This document shows positions 20,617 through 29,047 of a stretch of DNA of 64,000 bases, one piece after another (position 1 is the first letter of the stretch; every line of letters starts with the position of its first letter). Origin of the DNA: Strigamia acuminata (lineage: Eukaryota; Arthropoda; Chilopoda; Geophilomorpha; Linotaeniidae); assembly GCA_949358305.1 (NCBI GenBank), contig OX442323.1, positions 4,216,001 through 4,280,000 of the forward strand, given 5' to 3'. A program made the translations under genes and the position numbers. The notes under the pieces are model-generated. The model ran no database searches, was not told the DNA's origin, and was given only the letters and a program-made list of their open reading frames with translations.

Positions 20617-20622
20617 ACTTAC
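20617..20622 (-). promoter_or_regulatory. Candidate 5' splice site (GTAAGT)
   Basis: The minus strand reads AACTTC/GTAAGT 18 nt before the ORF2 ATG. It could pair with the acceptor at about 20011 and remove ORF2 from the message for ORF3. No experimental support is available. Confidence 0.3.
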
Positions 20623-20767
20623 GAAGTTGAATCTATTCTTTTCCTTCGTTAATCGGCGGATCGTCCCAATCAGTGTGTTGTCGGAGTGGTTTCACTTTGG
20701 AAAGTAACAAATTTTTGCAAAGTCCCCCAACTTGATGCTGATTGGTCGCCGTATGAACTACGTCATT

Positions 20768-23700
20768 TTAATTACTATTTTTAGAATGATGTGACATCAT
20801 TATGTCTCCATCACTCACTAGAGTACTGTCTTGTCGTTCGCGTTCTGCGCAGAATCGACTAGTTACTCTCTGTTTTGGTGATTTCCGGCTTCTCATGTTA
20901 TATTTTTTAGCCGATTTTTCGTTATTTTTTTCTAAATCTGCATTTTGAGATACCACCGGGTGTAGCATGGATCTTCGCTTTGCTTTTTTCGGCTTTGCGG
21001 CCGGTTCCAGCGTGGTTTGTAGATCATCCTGGGCTATTTGAATGTTCTCAAAACTAATCGCCACGTGTTCAACTTCGTCATCGGAATTTGGCAGCGACGG
21101 TAAAGTTTGTACTTCGTCTTCAACTAATGTATTAATTTTATTTTCAGTGGGTTGTCCCACCACCTCTCCCCTCCGCCAAATTTCCTGAGTAAATTGAGGG
21201 AAATATGGTGTAAGTTCGGATGCGTGGATAGACGGGAATTTTGCATTATCTTCCAAGCGCTTTAATTCAAAGGCATTGCCTTGATGTGCACGAATAATGG
21301 CAAAAGGTCCTGTTCGGCGATCAGCGATCCCTGCTGAAATTCCTTTAACGGCGCTGGATAATACGTGTGCATTTTTCCAGACTAAGTCGTTTACTTTGAA
21401 ATTATCGAACTTCTTTTCTGATTGGTGATCTTGTACTCTTTTTTGTAGATCAAATACATGTGACATCATGTGTTGATATGTGCTTGCGAGCACTTTCTCC
21501 AGTTGATGAATGTAAACATGAGGATTTTTTGGGTCCACGACAAGAACTTCATCTGGCAAGCGCGGATCCCACGGCACTCTCAATTCTCTGCCGAAATTTA
21601 AATAAGCCGGTGAGAATTCTCTTCCGGCTGCGACCGTAGTTCGCAGACTAAAGGCAAATTCTCGTAAATATTCATCCCAACGGGTGTGAACATCAGTGTA
21701 TAAAGCAATCAAATATTTAATATCTCTGTTGGTTCTTTCAACAGGATTCGCCTGAGGATGGTACGGCGAAGTATAAGCCGGTAACATTTTGAATTTCTCG
21801 CAAAACTTCTGGTATACTTGCGATCTAAATTGCGAGCCATTATCAGACAGTATTTTGCGTGGAAAGCCAAATTGGAGTGACAAGTTATAAATACAATCAG
21901 CTATTTTAGCCGAAGTTGGTTTCGACATTGGCCGCATCTCTGGCCATTTTGTAGCGACATCGATTATAACGAGTATGTGAGTGTTACCTCGTGGAGTTTT
22001 TGGTTTTGGCCCCATGAGATCAGCACTCAAGCAATCAAAGGGAGCATATGGACCCATTTGAGCTGCTTCAATTTCTAATTTTTGCCTTGGCTTGCAAGCC
22101 TGGCAGCGTTGACAATGTTTGATAAAGCGAGTAATATCTCGTTTCATCGTTGGCCATGCGTAGATTCTTCTAGCTCGATACATCGTTCGAGTAATACCAC
22201 TGTGTCCAGACAACGGGTGTCCGTGAGCTGTCCAGATGACTCTGTAAACGAGATTTTCCGGTACAACCACTTTCAACGCTCTTCCGTTTTCTCCTAACTC
22301 GTCGGTGAGAGTTGGATGGAATTTCAGAAGTAAATCTTCTTCAATTAGATAAGCGGACGCCTTTCGTTTAAAACGTCTCTTGCTCATCGCGTGCTTAAGT
22401 TCAGGAGGGTAACAGCCATTGAGCAGGAAATTTCGAATTTTTTGACATTCTTTATCTTGTTTTTGCCCAACAATAATTTCTTCTCTTGTAGGCGGCTCAC
22501 ATTCTAATTTCTTCACAACGTTGGCTGCAAAAGTGTGGACGAGGACATTTGATGACGGGAATTCGAACTCTTGAGTCATCATGAGATGAATTTTTTCATT
22601 GGATTCACCATTAGGAGGATCGTAAGCATGCGACCAAAAATTGATTATTCTCTCGTCTTCAACAACTTCCGATGTGGGAAGCTGATTCGGTCCCCCCAGC
22701 TTCCAGTGCCGATATGGCGATGGACAGTACGCCAATAAATCGTCATCTTCACCGTCTACGTTATCTTCTTCGGGCGTGCAGACAGGAGCTCGAGACAAAG
22801 CATCGGCCAACACGTTTAACGGCCCTTTAATATACTGGATTTCAAATGTATACGCCATTAATTCGAGTTGCCATCGCGCCAGACGTCCTGCCGGTTCTTC
22901 CAGAGACATTAGCCATTTCAAGGCCTGATGATCCGTTTGAACGGTGAATTTGGTAAATTCGATGTAAGGGCGATATTTTCTCAGCGCCCAAACAACGGCC
23001 AAACACTCTAATTCAGTAGCCGTGTAATTTACTTCAGCCGGCTGCAAGCTACGGCTTGAATAAACGCACGGTAGTTCTTCTTGTCCACCTTTTTCAGGCT
23101 GGATTTGCATTAATGCGGCGCCCAATCCTTGACGACTGGCGTCCGTATGAATTATGAAAGGTTGATACAGATCTGGCATGGCCATTGTTCCCGAATCTGT
23201 GAGGGCCTTCTTAATTTTTTCAAAAGACTCTTGATGACTGGGTTGCCAATTGAAATCCATATCCTTTTTCAATAAAGGCCTCAATGGCTCTGCCATGACC
23301 GATAAATTTTTTAGAAGTCGATGGAAAAAGTTAACCATCCCCAAAAACCGCTGAAGTTCTTTTAAATTAGTTGGGGTTGGGAATTTCGTAATTGCATCCA
23401 ACTTCTTGGGGTCAACGGCGAGTCCGCCGGTTCCTAATTTGTACCCAAGAAAAATCAATTCTTTTCTACAGAATTTTGACTTATCCGGGTTGACGCACAA
23501 ATTAGCTTGTTCTAATTTTCCTAAAATTTTATCGACATTGATTAAATGTTCTTCATATGTCTTCGAAACAGTTATGATATCGTCTAGGTACGCCCAAGCT
23601 TGTCGCCTATACATTTCATCGAGGACTTTCTCAATTAAACGTTGGAAACTAGTCGGCGCATTTTTCAGTCCAAATGCCATAACTAAAAACATCAATCGGC

Positions 23701-25195
23701 CTATAGGGCTCCAAAAAGCCGTTTTCGGCTGCGCAGACGGGGTTAAACCTATCTGCCAGTAGCCTTTTGTCAAGTCGATCGTGGTGACCCACTCAAATGA
23801 ACCAATTTCTCTTAAAATTTCTTCGATTGTCGGCATCTGAGGAGGATCATATTCTGTATGCTCGTTTAATGGCCGGTAATCTACACAGAGGCGTGGTTCG
23901 GCCCCTGGTTTGACCACTAAAACAATTCGCATGGCATAATCTCCAGTGGCAGGCACAGCGATTCCCTTGTCCACCATATCCTGACAGATTTGCCGAATTA
24001 TTTCCCTTTTCTGAGGGTTATAACTTTTAAATGGTACCCTTATAGGTTTATCAGTTGTCAGCTTGATATCGTGCTGCACTATGTGTGTACGGCCAGGAAC
24101 TCTTGATAGAATTCTCTGTCGTCTCTTTAATATTTCCGCCAATGAGAGTCCTTGCTCCAATGTTAGATTGGCATCATTCACCATTTTGGTGATATCATCT
24201 CCCATTTTCAGAGTAGCCGCGCCAGCCAAAATTCCTTCATGACATACAAACGTAGCATTGTCTGGCGGTAATTCTTCAATTTTGGTTTTATATCTGTCCA
24301 AAACTGACTGCGGTATATATGGTAGAGTTTCGGTCAATGGAGTAATAAAATTCCATGACAGCGTCTTCGGATTCGGCTGTATACTTAGCCGCTTCATGAA
24401 ATCATTTCCCAATAAAATCATCGGGAAACGGTGTTCGATAACTATGAAAGGATGCACAAGGACTCCATGTGTCCATCGAAATGATAACAACAGGGTTCCG
24501 ACTGGTTGAATATCTTTGCCAGCCGTTCCAATACAGAGACCTGGTGAGATGTACCGTAATTCTTTTTCCAATTTCAGATTTTCCATTACCGAAGCCGCCA
24601 TAAAGCTTCTATTGGCTCCAGAATCTAACAATCCAGTAATTGGTCCTTTCATGGTTTGTAGTTGTATTTTCGGAATTCCCGTAAAATCTTCCATGTTCAA
24701 ATTGCAGGTGACTCTACGTATCCGATGTTCTAATGCAGGATAATCAATAGGTAGTTCGTCCATTTCATCGTTATAGGATAGAACGACTTTTTCCATAGCT
24801 CTAGTCATTTCTTCAATTTCATCGACCTCTTTTGACCTGGGACGGAATTTTTCCCAAAGTTTGTCCATCCAATTTTTACTTGGTTTGGGATAGCACTGTA
24901 GCGCTTTCCTAACGTGATATTGAAAGTATCGTTTGTCGGCCGTTTTTTCGGCCAAGACTTCGTTAAGTTTTGCAATGTCAACTTTAGGAAATCTCAGATC
25001 ACATGGCTTAAACTGAGCTACCATCAAATGTTTCTTGTCTACTGAATCCCAGTAGTCTAAATAGTTTTTGTCCAATGGTTCACGGTAATCATGGGTTACT
25101 TCCATCTTGGGACAAACGTCGACGTCTATCTCCTTAATTGTTTCCGAGGCAACGGGCGCGAGTTTCAGCGTATTCGCTGCCAAACTCGCGCTCAC
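20768..25195 (-). CDS. pol: pol polyprotein: protease, RT, RNase H, integrase
   Basis: A 1,475-codon frame that lies in the -1 frame of gag. The nominal first codon is GTG and the frame stays open upstream into gag, so it is almost certainly translated by frameshifting rather than initiated here. Protease: active site DSGA near residue 191. Reverse transcriptase: YLDD near residue 535, preceded by the usual fingers/palm motifs. RNase H: TDAS near 683. Integrase: an H-X3-H...C-X2-C zinc finger at about 997-1035, then D (SADLMGP, near 1057), D (SDNGSQF, near 1117) and E (VERTNR, near 1152), with about 35 residues between the last two. A GPF-type motif follows and there is no chromodomain. The tail after about 1370 is charged and low-complexity. 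All catalytic motifs are intact. The protein copies the element's RNA to DNA and inserts it. Confidence 0.96.
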   Translation of the reverse strand: MSASLAANTLKLAPVASETIKEIDVDVCPKMEVTHDYREPLDKNYLDYWDSVDKKHLMVAQFKPCDLRFPKVDIAKLNEVLAEKTADKRYFQYHVRKALQCYPKPSKNWMDKLWEKFRPRSKEVDEIEEMTRAMEKVVLSYNDEMDELPIDYPALEHRIRRVTCNLNMEDFTGIPKIQLQTMKGPITGLLDSGANRSFMAASVMENLKLEKELRYISPGLCIGTAGKDIQPVGTLLLSFRWTHGVLVHPFIVIEHRFPMILLGNDFMKRLSIQPNPKTLSWNFITPLTETLPYIPQSVLDRYKTKIEELPPDNATFVCHEGILAGAATLKMGDDITKMVNDANLTLEQGLSLAEILKRRQRILSRVPGRTHIVQHDIKLTTDKPIRVPFKSYNPQKREIIRQICQDMVDKGIAVPATGDYAMRIVLVVKPGAEPRLCVDYRPLNEHTEYDPPQMPTIEEILREIGSFEWVTTIDLTKGYWQIGLTPSAQPKTAFWSPIGRLMFLVMAFGLKNAPTSFQRLIEKVLDEMYRRQAWAYLDDIITVSKTYEEHLINVDKILGKLEQANLCVNPDKSKFCRKELIFLGYKLGTGGLAVDPKKLDAITKFPTPTNLKELQRFLGMVNFFHRLLKNLSVMAEPLRPLLKKDMDFNWQPSHQESFEKIKKALTDSGTMAMPDLYQPFIIHTDASRQGLGAALMQIQPEKGGQEELPCVYSSRSLQPAEVNYTATELECLAVVWALRKYRPYIEFTKFTVQTDHQALKWLMSLEEPAGRLARWQLELMAYTFEIQYIKGPLNVLADALSRAPVCTPEEDNVDGEDDDLLAYCPSPYRHWKLGGPNQLPTSEVVEDERIINFWSHAYDPPNGESNEKIHLMMTQEFEFPSSNVLVHTFAANVVKKLECEPPTREEIIVGQKQDKECQKIRNFLLNGCYPPELKHAMSKRRFKRKASAYLIEEDLLLKFHPTLTDELGENGRALKVVVPENLVYRVIWTAHGHPLSGHSGITRTMYRARRIYAWPTMKRDITRFIKHCQRCQACKPRQKLEIEAAQMGPYAPFDCLSADLMGPKPKTPRGNTHILVIIDVATKWPEMRPMSKPTSAKIADCIYNLSLQFGFPRKILSDNGSQFRSQVYQKFCEKFKMLPAYTSPYHPQANPVERTNRDIKYLIALYTDVHTRWDEYLREFAFSLRTTVAAGREFSPAYLNFGRELRVPWDPRLPDEVLVVDPKNPHVYIHQLEKVLASTYQHMMSHVFDLQKRVQDHQSEKKFDNFKVNDLVWKNAHVLSSAVKGISAGIADRRTGPFAIIRAHQGNAFELKRLEDNAKFPSIHASELTPYFPQFTQEIWRRGEVVGQPTENKINTLVEDEVQTLPSLPNSDDEVEHVAISFENIQIAQDDLQTTLEPAAKPKKAKRRSMLHPVVSQNADLEKNNEKSAKKYNMRSRKSPKQRVTSRFCAERERQDSTLVSDGDIMMSHHSKNSN

Positions 25196-25204
25196 AAGTT
25201 TTTT
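25156..25204 (-). promoter_or_regulatory. -1 ribosomal frameshift signal between gag and pol
   Basis: On the minus strand the slippery heptamer A AAA AAC (25198-25204) is in the gag frame. The 6-nt spacer TTGTGA contains the gag stop TGA. It is followed by a hairpin (25156-25191) with a perfect 10-bp stem GCGCGAGTTT / AAACTCGCGC, a 2-nt GG bulge, a further 5-bp stem CAGCG / CGCTG and an AATA loop. Heptamer, spacing and stem all match the established rules for programmed -1 frameshifting, and the shift leads exactly into the pol frame. Confidence 0.93.
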
Positions 25205-27777
25205 CGGAGCAGTTCCCCCAACTTGCTGACAAGACCTTCTATCTCGGCAGCTACCGGACTTCTATCAGGACACTGATTGGACCAATGCCCCAACTTTCCA
25301 CATCTATGGCACGGATCGGTTTCCGGTGACTTGCGCCTAGGACCGTTTCCTGAAGTGGGCGACTTTGAACGAGGTTCTACGGCCTTTTTATCTGTAGCCG
25401 ATTCCTTTTCAGTATCCGGCATCACTTCGGGCTTGATGGGTAGCGGCAAAGGTGATTTTGATCGAGCATCTGTATTAAGGTTTGCTGTATTAAAAGTAAC
25501 GTTTTTACCAACCATTTTTGGTCTAAATTTATTCTCAGTGACATGCTTCGCGAGTAATACAATAGCATTCTCAACTAAAGGGTCTAGCCCTGGGTCGTCT
25601 TCTTCGACTACATCAGTGCTGTCTTCCGACAAGGCAAGATTCGCGTAAGCTCGAGAATTTTTGGGTAGTTTGTGGGGGTTCGGAGGTCCGGCACTTGTAG
25701 TTTTATCCGTCTTCTCCGCAAAGTAATCCCCTCGATCTCGGGGTTGCATTAAAGGAGCTTGTCCAAGCCTAGCTTCTTTCACATATTCTTTAATGCGTAA
25801 CTGCCGTTTTTTAATAGCTGCAGTCTCCTCCGGAGTCAAATATTCATTATACTTTTCTTCAATTCTCAGGTCATTATCCCTTAAAAATTGGGAGAGTTCT
25901 TTGAATGATCCGACCGGCGGTGCATCAACATTTTGTAGAATACTTCGGGAATATGGTGTCATTGCCTTTCGAAATTTTCTGTCCACATCATGGTCAGTAG
26001 ATGGCGTAGGTAACGATGACAACAAATCTTCGGTTCGGCGAAGATAGGAACGGATGTCTTCTCCCGCTGATTGAGCTAGATTGTCCCATAACTGATAAAT
26101 ATCTTCAGTAGGTTCAGCGTACTCTCGCATGAATGCTTCTACAAATTGATTCCAATGCACGAATTCACGCTCAACGAACCAATTTTCGGCGCGTGCCACC
26201 AATGATTTTGGGACTAACTTCTCCAAAGTATCTTGAGGTGTTATACCATTTAGTCGAGCCATTCTGGTAATTTCTTCCAAAAAGGTTGATCCCATTTGGA
26301 ATTCTCCATTAAAACGATCAGGGACTAATCGATCCCATCGAATTGTTTTCACATCGGCAATTTTATGCCGCCACTTATCAGTGGTGTATTTTGCAATTTT
26401 GCGCTTCAAGTCGAATTTACGTAACTCTGCTAGCCGCGTGGTTCGACTTGCTGACTGCGCTTGTTTTTGAAACATTGCATCAATCTGTTCAGCAGTGTAA
26501 TAACGTTCGTCGCTGGATTGAGATCTTCTGGATTTCGTCCTTGAACGACTCTTTCGCTCTTTCCGCGTCTCAGATCGAGTAGATTTTTCGCCTTCCGAAA
26601 GGGATTCGTCCTTCGACCCTCGTGGCGGAGGTACATCGTCGTATTTCTGACGTTCATCCCCCTTATCACGATCTTCGGGGTCCGGAGACGCACTTTGACT
26701 TCCAGATTGGTCATAATTATCGTTTTGTATCTTCATACGATTTCTCTCATCCATCATGGTCATGAGTTTGTCGCTATTAGTGAAAATTTCGGCGTCTGAA
26801 GCGCCGTTCTTTTTTGATGTAGGCCCTTCAGCATTGGAACATCTTCTTTTGCGCGACTGTCGCTCATCTTCACTTGATGATTGAGACGATTCGTCGTTTG
26901 CAGCATCTCCTAGCCGCACGACTTTCTTTTTCACCTTGGCGGCAGGACTTTTCTGTTTAGAGGCGAATTCAGCAACACGTATTCGTTCTTGTTCCTCCTC
27001 AAATTCCTCTTGTTCTTTCAGCAATTTGGCTCGCCGCAGCTCATCTTCAGTTTCTTGAGCTTTTTTGTCGGCGGCTGCCATTTGTCTACGGAGTTCTTCA
27101 TTAGATGATTCCTGTTGCTTTATGGAATCCCAAGCAATCTTCTGCTCTCTATTAAAGACTTCATTCTCTTTTTTAGACAAATGTTTCTTTCGAGCATCGA
27201 ATTCCATGCGTTGGCGCTCCAGTTCGTCCGATTGTTTTTTCAGCTTTTCTTCACTGTGACGGTACTGAGCGTTTATTTCTCGCAAAGCTTGATTCGATTT
27301 TTCAGCAATTTCCTTGGCTTGAGACTCTAAGTTCATTTTTCGAGTAACAGCAGCCATCTGCTCGTTCATATGATCGACCAGGCGTTTTCTTTCATGATTA
27401 GACATTGCTTCGTAAATTTCCATAATCGTCATCTGATCAGTCACTTGTACCCCCTGGAGAATTGCTCGATCCAGAAGTTCCTTGTAACCCACCGGTTGCG
27501 TGTCAGGAATCTCGATGGTGTCCAAATCCATGGAAGAATCGCCCCAGTTCGTTGGTCCAGTGGAAATCGCTACTTCGCGTTCTTCACCGCCTGTTCCAAC
27601 GTCCTTAGTCGTGGCACCCTCGGCGGCAACAGCGTCAATAGTTTCGGCCAAATGTTGAGCCGTTAGACTATTACGTGCCGTTCGAGGACGACCCGATCTA
27701 CGGCGCTTAGCGCCCGTTTTTGTACGAGTCTGTACTCCTTCATCATCAATAGGAATTTCTCCTTCTGAGTTAGACAT
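25192..27777 (-). CDS. gag: gag polyprotein (861 aa)
   Basis: Starts with ATG about 70 nt after the primer-binding site and ends at the TGA inside the frameshift spacer. Residues 1-60 are basic and low-complexity. Residues about 125-270 form a long coiled coil (many Glu/Lys/Gln heptads). Residues about 275-430 are a Ser/Arg/Glu/Asp-rich linker. Residues about 490-670 have the composition of a capsid-type gag domain (RFNGE, WFVER, WNQFVEAFMREY). A CX2CX4HX4C zinc knuckle (CHRCGKLGHWSNQC) is at about 822-836, close to the C-terminus. The family role is to form the particle and package RNA. The N-terminal coiled-coil and linker make it longer than the usual 300-500 aa of Ty3/gypsy gag proteins. 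Confidence 0.93.
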   Translation of the reverse strand: MSNSEGEIPIDDEGVQTRTKTGAKRRRSGRPRTARNSLTAQHLAETIDAVAAEGATTKDVGTGGEEREVAISTGPTNWGDSSMDLDTIEIPDTQPVGYKELLDRAILQGVQVTDQMTIMEIYEAMSNHERKRLVDHMNEQMAAVTRKMNLESQAKEIAEKSNQALREINAQYRHSEEKLKKQSDELERQRMEFDARKKHLSKKENEVFNREQKIAWDSIKQQESSNEELRRQMAAADKKAQETEDELRRAKLLKEQEEFEEEQERIRVAEFASKQKSPAAKVKKKVVRLGDAANDESSQSSSEDERQSRKRRCSNAEGPTSKKNGASDAEIFTNSDKLMTMMDERNRMKIQNDNYDQSGSQSASPDPEDRDKGDERQKYDDVPPPRGSKDESLSEGEKSTRSETRKERKSRSRTKSRRSQSSDERYYTAEQIDAMFQKQAQSASRTTRLAELRKFDLKRKIAKYTTDKWRHKIADVKTIRWDRLVPDRFNGEFQMGSTFLEEITRMARLNGITPQDTLEKLVPKSLVARAENWFVEREFVHWNQFVEAFMREYAEPTEDIYQLWDNLAQSAGEDIRSYLRRTEDLLSSLPTPSTDHDVDRKFRKAMTPYSRSILQNVDAPPVGSFKELSQFLRDNDLRIEEKYNEYLTPEETAAIKKRQLRIKEYVKEARLGQAPLMQPRDRGDYFAEKTDKTTSAGPPNPHKLPKNSRAYANLALSEDSTDVVEEDDPGLDPLVENAIVLLAKHVTENKFRPKMVGKNVTFNTANLNTDARSKSPLPLPIKPEVMPDTEKESATDKKAVEPRSKSPTSGNGPRRKSPETDPCHRCGKLGHWSNQCPDRSPVAAEIEGLVSKLGELLRKNL

Positions 27778-27848
27778 ACTGAGTTAGACAGATAAGAGAG
27801 AAAGATGATAGGAAAGTAGGAATAAATTCTAAGTTTAAACAATTGGTT

Positions 27849-27866
27849 ATCCCGGACGGGCCCCCA
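27849..27866 (-). promoter_or_regulatory. Primer-binding site, tRNA-Pro type
   Basis: The minus strand reads TGGGGGCCCGTCCGGGAT two bases after the 5' LTR. It differs at one base (C for T at position 8) from the tRNA-Pro primer site known from murine leukaemia virus. The tRNA 3' end would start minus-strand DNA synthesis here. Confidence 0.92.
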
Positions 27867-28094
27867 AGTGTTGCGTTCCTGCTGGTTCCAATTGACTTTT
27901 CACAACAACACTAAATTTATATTTAGTCACTATGGGATTTTTCCAATTGCAAGAGATCCCGGCGTTCACCTGTGGAAGCAGTTGAATGCCGTTTATAGGT
28001 CTTCTATCGGGTGGGTTAGCCGTTAAGTCGGTGTCTAGGGATTTGATCTCGAATAAAGGCTAGTTTAGTTATTTTAAATCAAACAGTTAATCAA

Positions 28095-28100
28095 TTTATT
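28095..28100 (-). terminator. Poly(A) signal AATAAA in LTR
   Basis: This is the only AATAAA in the sense of the element that I find in the LTR; the equivalent in the 3' LTR is 16121-16126. T-rich sequence follows it. It overlaps the stop codon of the 188-codon LTR frame. Confidence 0.65.
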
Positions 28101-28662
28101 GAGCGTTAATTACAGGTTCAATTGAAGTGAATGTTAATAAAATGGGTTCTATGAGGATAAGATCGTCGGCGTAGAAGGCGACGTGCTCGAAGCAGCGCGG
28201 GACTCCTTCGGGCGGGAAAAAGCAGTGCAGAAATGGCGACACGTCGCCGCGCAAATTCTGCGAAGTGAGAAAGGAAGTGCGAAGCCGAAAGACTTCACAA
28301 AGAGTGTCGGCTGTTAAGCCTGATAAGACGGGAAATCTTGGGTTAAACCCTAGATTGCAACGGGAGATTTCCGTTGGAGACAAGTAGTCAAACGGCGGGT
28401 ACCGCCGATCGTTAAAACCTGACTGGAGATCCGCTACAATCTGAATCGGAATCGTCGTCAACAGGTCGAGGAGCGGCGACGATGGCTCTGCAATCCTCGG
28501 CGGCTGGCTGGCGTCGATCTTCAACGGCGTGGGCGCGTTGGTCTTCGGGCGGCGGCGGGAACGACGGTGGTTTGGGCCGTCGTGCGTCGTCTTCGCGGCT
28601 CGGAAAGTGATTCGTTTGAACGTTGGTTCAAACAAATCGGGTTGAAACTTGGCAAAACTCAC
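28096..28662 (-). CDS. LTR open frame, 5' copy (188 codons, no ATG)
   Basis: Identical to the frame at 16122-16688. The first codon GTG is also the start of a GTGAGT splice-donor consensus, so in the 5' LTR this region may be intron rather than coding. No methionine codon occurs in the frame and no domain is recognised. I list it because 188 stop-free codons in the sense strand of an LTR are uncommon, but a chance origin is the default view. Confidence 0.18.
   Translation of the reverse strand: MSFAKFQPDLFEPTFKRITFRAAKTTHDGPNHRRSRRRPKTNAPTPLKIDASQPPRIAEPSSPLLDLLTTIPIQIVADLQSGFNDRRYPPFDYLSPTEISRCNLGFNPRFPVLSGLTADTLCEVFRLRTSFLTSQNLRGDVSPFLHCFFPPEGVPRCFEHVAFYADDLILIEPILLTFTSIEPVINAQ
28657..28662 (-). 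promoter_or_regulatory. Candidate 5' splice site in LTR (GTGAGT)
   Basis: The minus strand reads GACTC/GTGAGTTTT. Lying in the predicted R region of the 5' LTR, it could be the leader donor for spliced subgenomic RNAs encoding ORF2 or ORF3, as retroviral leaders do. It is a sequence prediction only. Confidence 0.35.
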
Positions 28663-28740
28663 GAGTCACGGACAAAACAGTGTTTTTGGTTGTGAACAAA
28701 GCTGTGTCGGTGTGAACGGTATGAGTGTGATGCAAAGAGT

Positions 28741-28764
28741 GAGTAATAATTCGAATTATTACTC
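28741..28764. promoter_or_regulatory. 24-bp perfect palindrome in LTR
   Basis: The half site GAGTAATAATTC is followed by its exact complement (the same in the other LTR at 16767-16790). Two further hairpins follow at about 28770-28812 (GGCCG GAAAA CGGCC, and GCGTG...CACGC). They could be protein-binding sites or RNA structures; the role is unknown. Confidence 0.6.
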
Positions 28765-28970
28765 GGAATATGGCCGGAAAACGGCCAGTGCGCAGGCGTG
28801 GCGTGTGCCAAGGCACGCTTCAGCCCTAGCAACGGTGCAAAATTTGGGGATTGACTTAGCAACGCCCCAATCCAGGGCTCAAAATGCCAGGGCAGCCGTT
28901 ACAGCTTCTGGGCCAATTGCCCAAAAGCGCAACAGGTGCACGGCAAAAAACACAATTCTAATGATTATGG

Positions 28971-28982
28971 TTTAAATATAAA
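28971..28982 (-). promoter_or_regulatory. TATA-like promoter element of LTR
   Basis: The minus strand has TTTATATTTAAA about 66 bases into the LTR. It is the best TATA candidate and would place the transcription start near 28940. The start site is inferred. Confidence 0.4.
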
Positions 28983-29047
28983 TAATATTTAAAAAACGTG
29001 GTAGAAAAACTTCTTCACAAATGAAGTGAACATTTGAGATCGTAACA

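Larger units (their letters stand above)
15895..29047 (-). mobile_element. Complete Ty3/gypsy-type LTR retrotransposon, 13.15 kb
   Basis: Order on the minus strand: LTR, tRNA-Pro primer site, gag, pol by -1 frameshift, 104-aa ORF, 877-aa ORF, polypurine tract, LTR. The protease-RT-RNase H-integrase order in pol is that of Ty3/gypsy (Metaviridae). The LTRs are equal in length and show no difference that I can find, and all frames are open, so the insertion is very recent and may be competent. At 13.15 kb it is much longer than most animal Ty3/gypsy elements (usually about 5-8 kb). The extra length comes from two downstream ORFs and long LTRs. The 30-bp flanking duplication is anomalous for this class. 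Confidence 0.97.
27869..29047 (-). repeat. 5' LTR (1,179 bp)
   Basis: Same sequence as the LTR at 15895-17073. On the minus strand it runs TGTTACGATC ... CGCAACA. A TATA-like block near its start (28971-28982) and a single AATAAA near 28095-28100 imply a short U3 (about 105 bp), an unusually long R (about 0.87 kb) and a U5 of about 200 bp. This partition is inferred. The R-like part is GC-rich and holds hairpins, a 24-bp palindrome and a splice-donor consensus. Confidence 0.97.
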
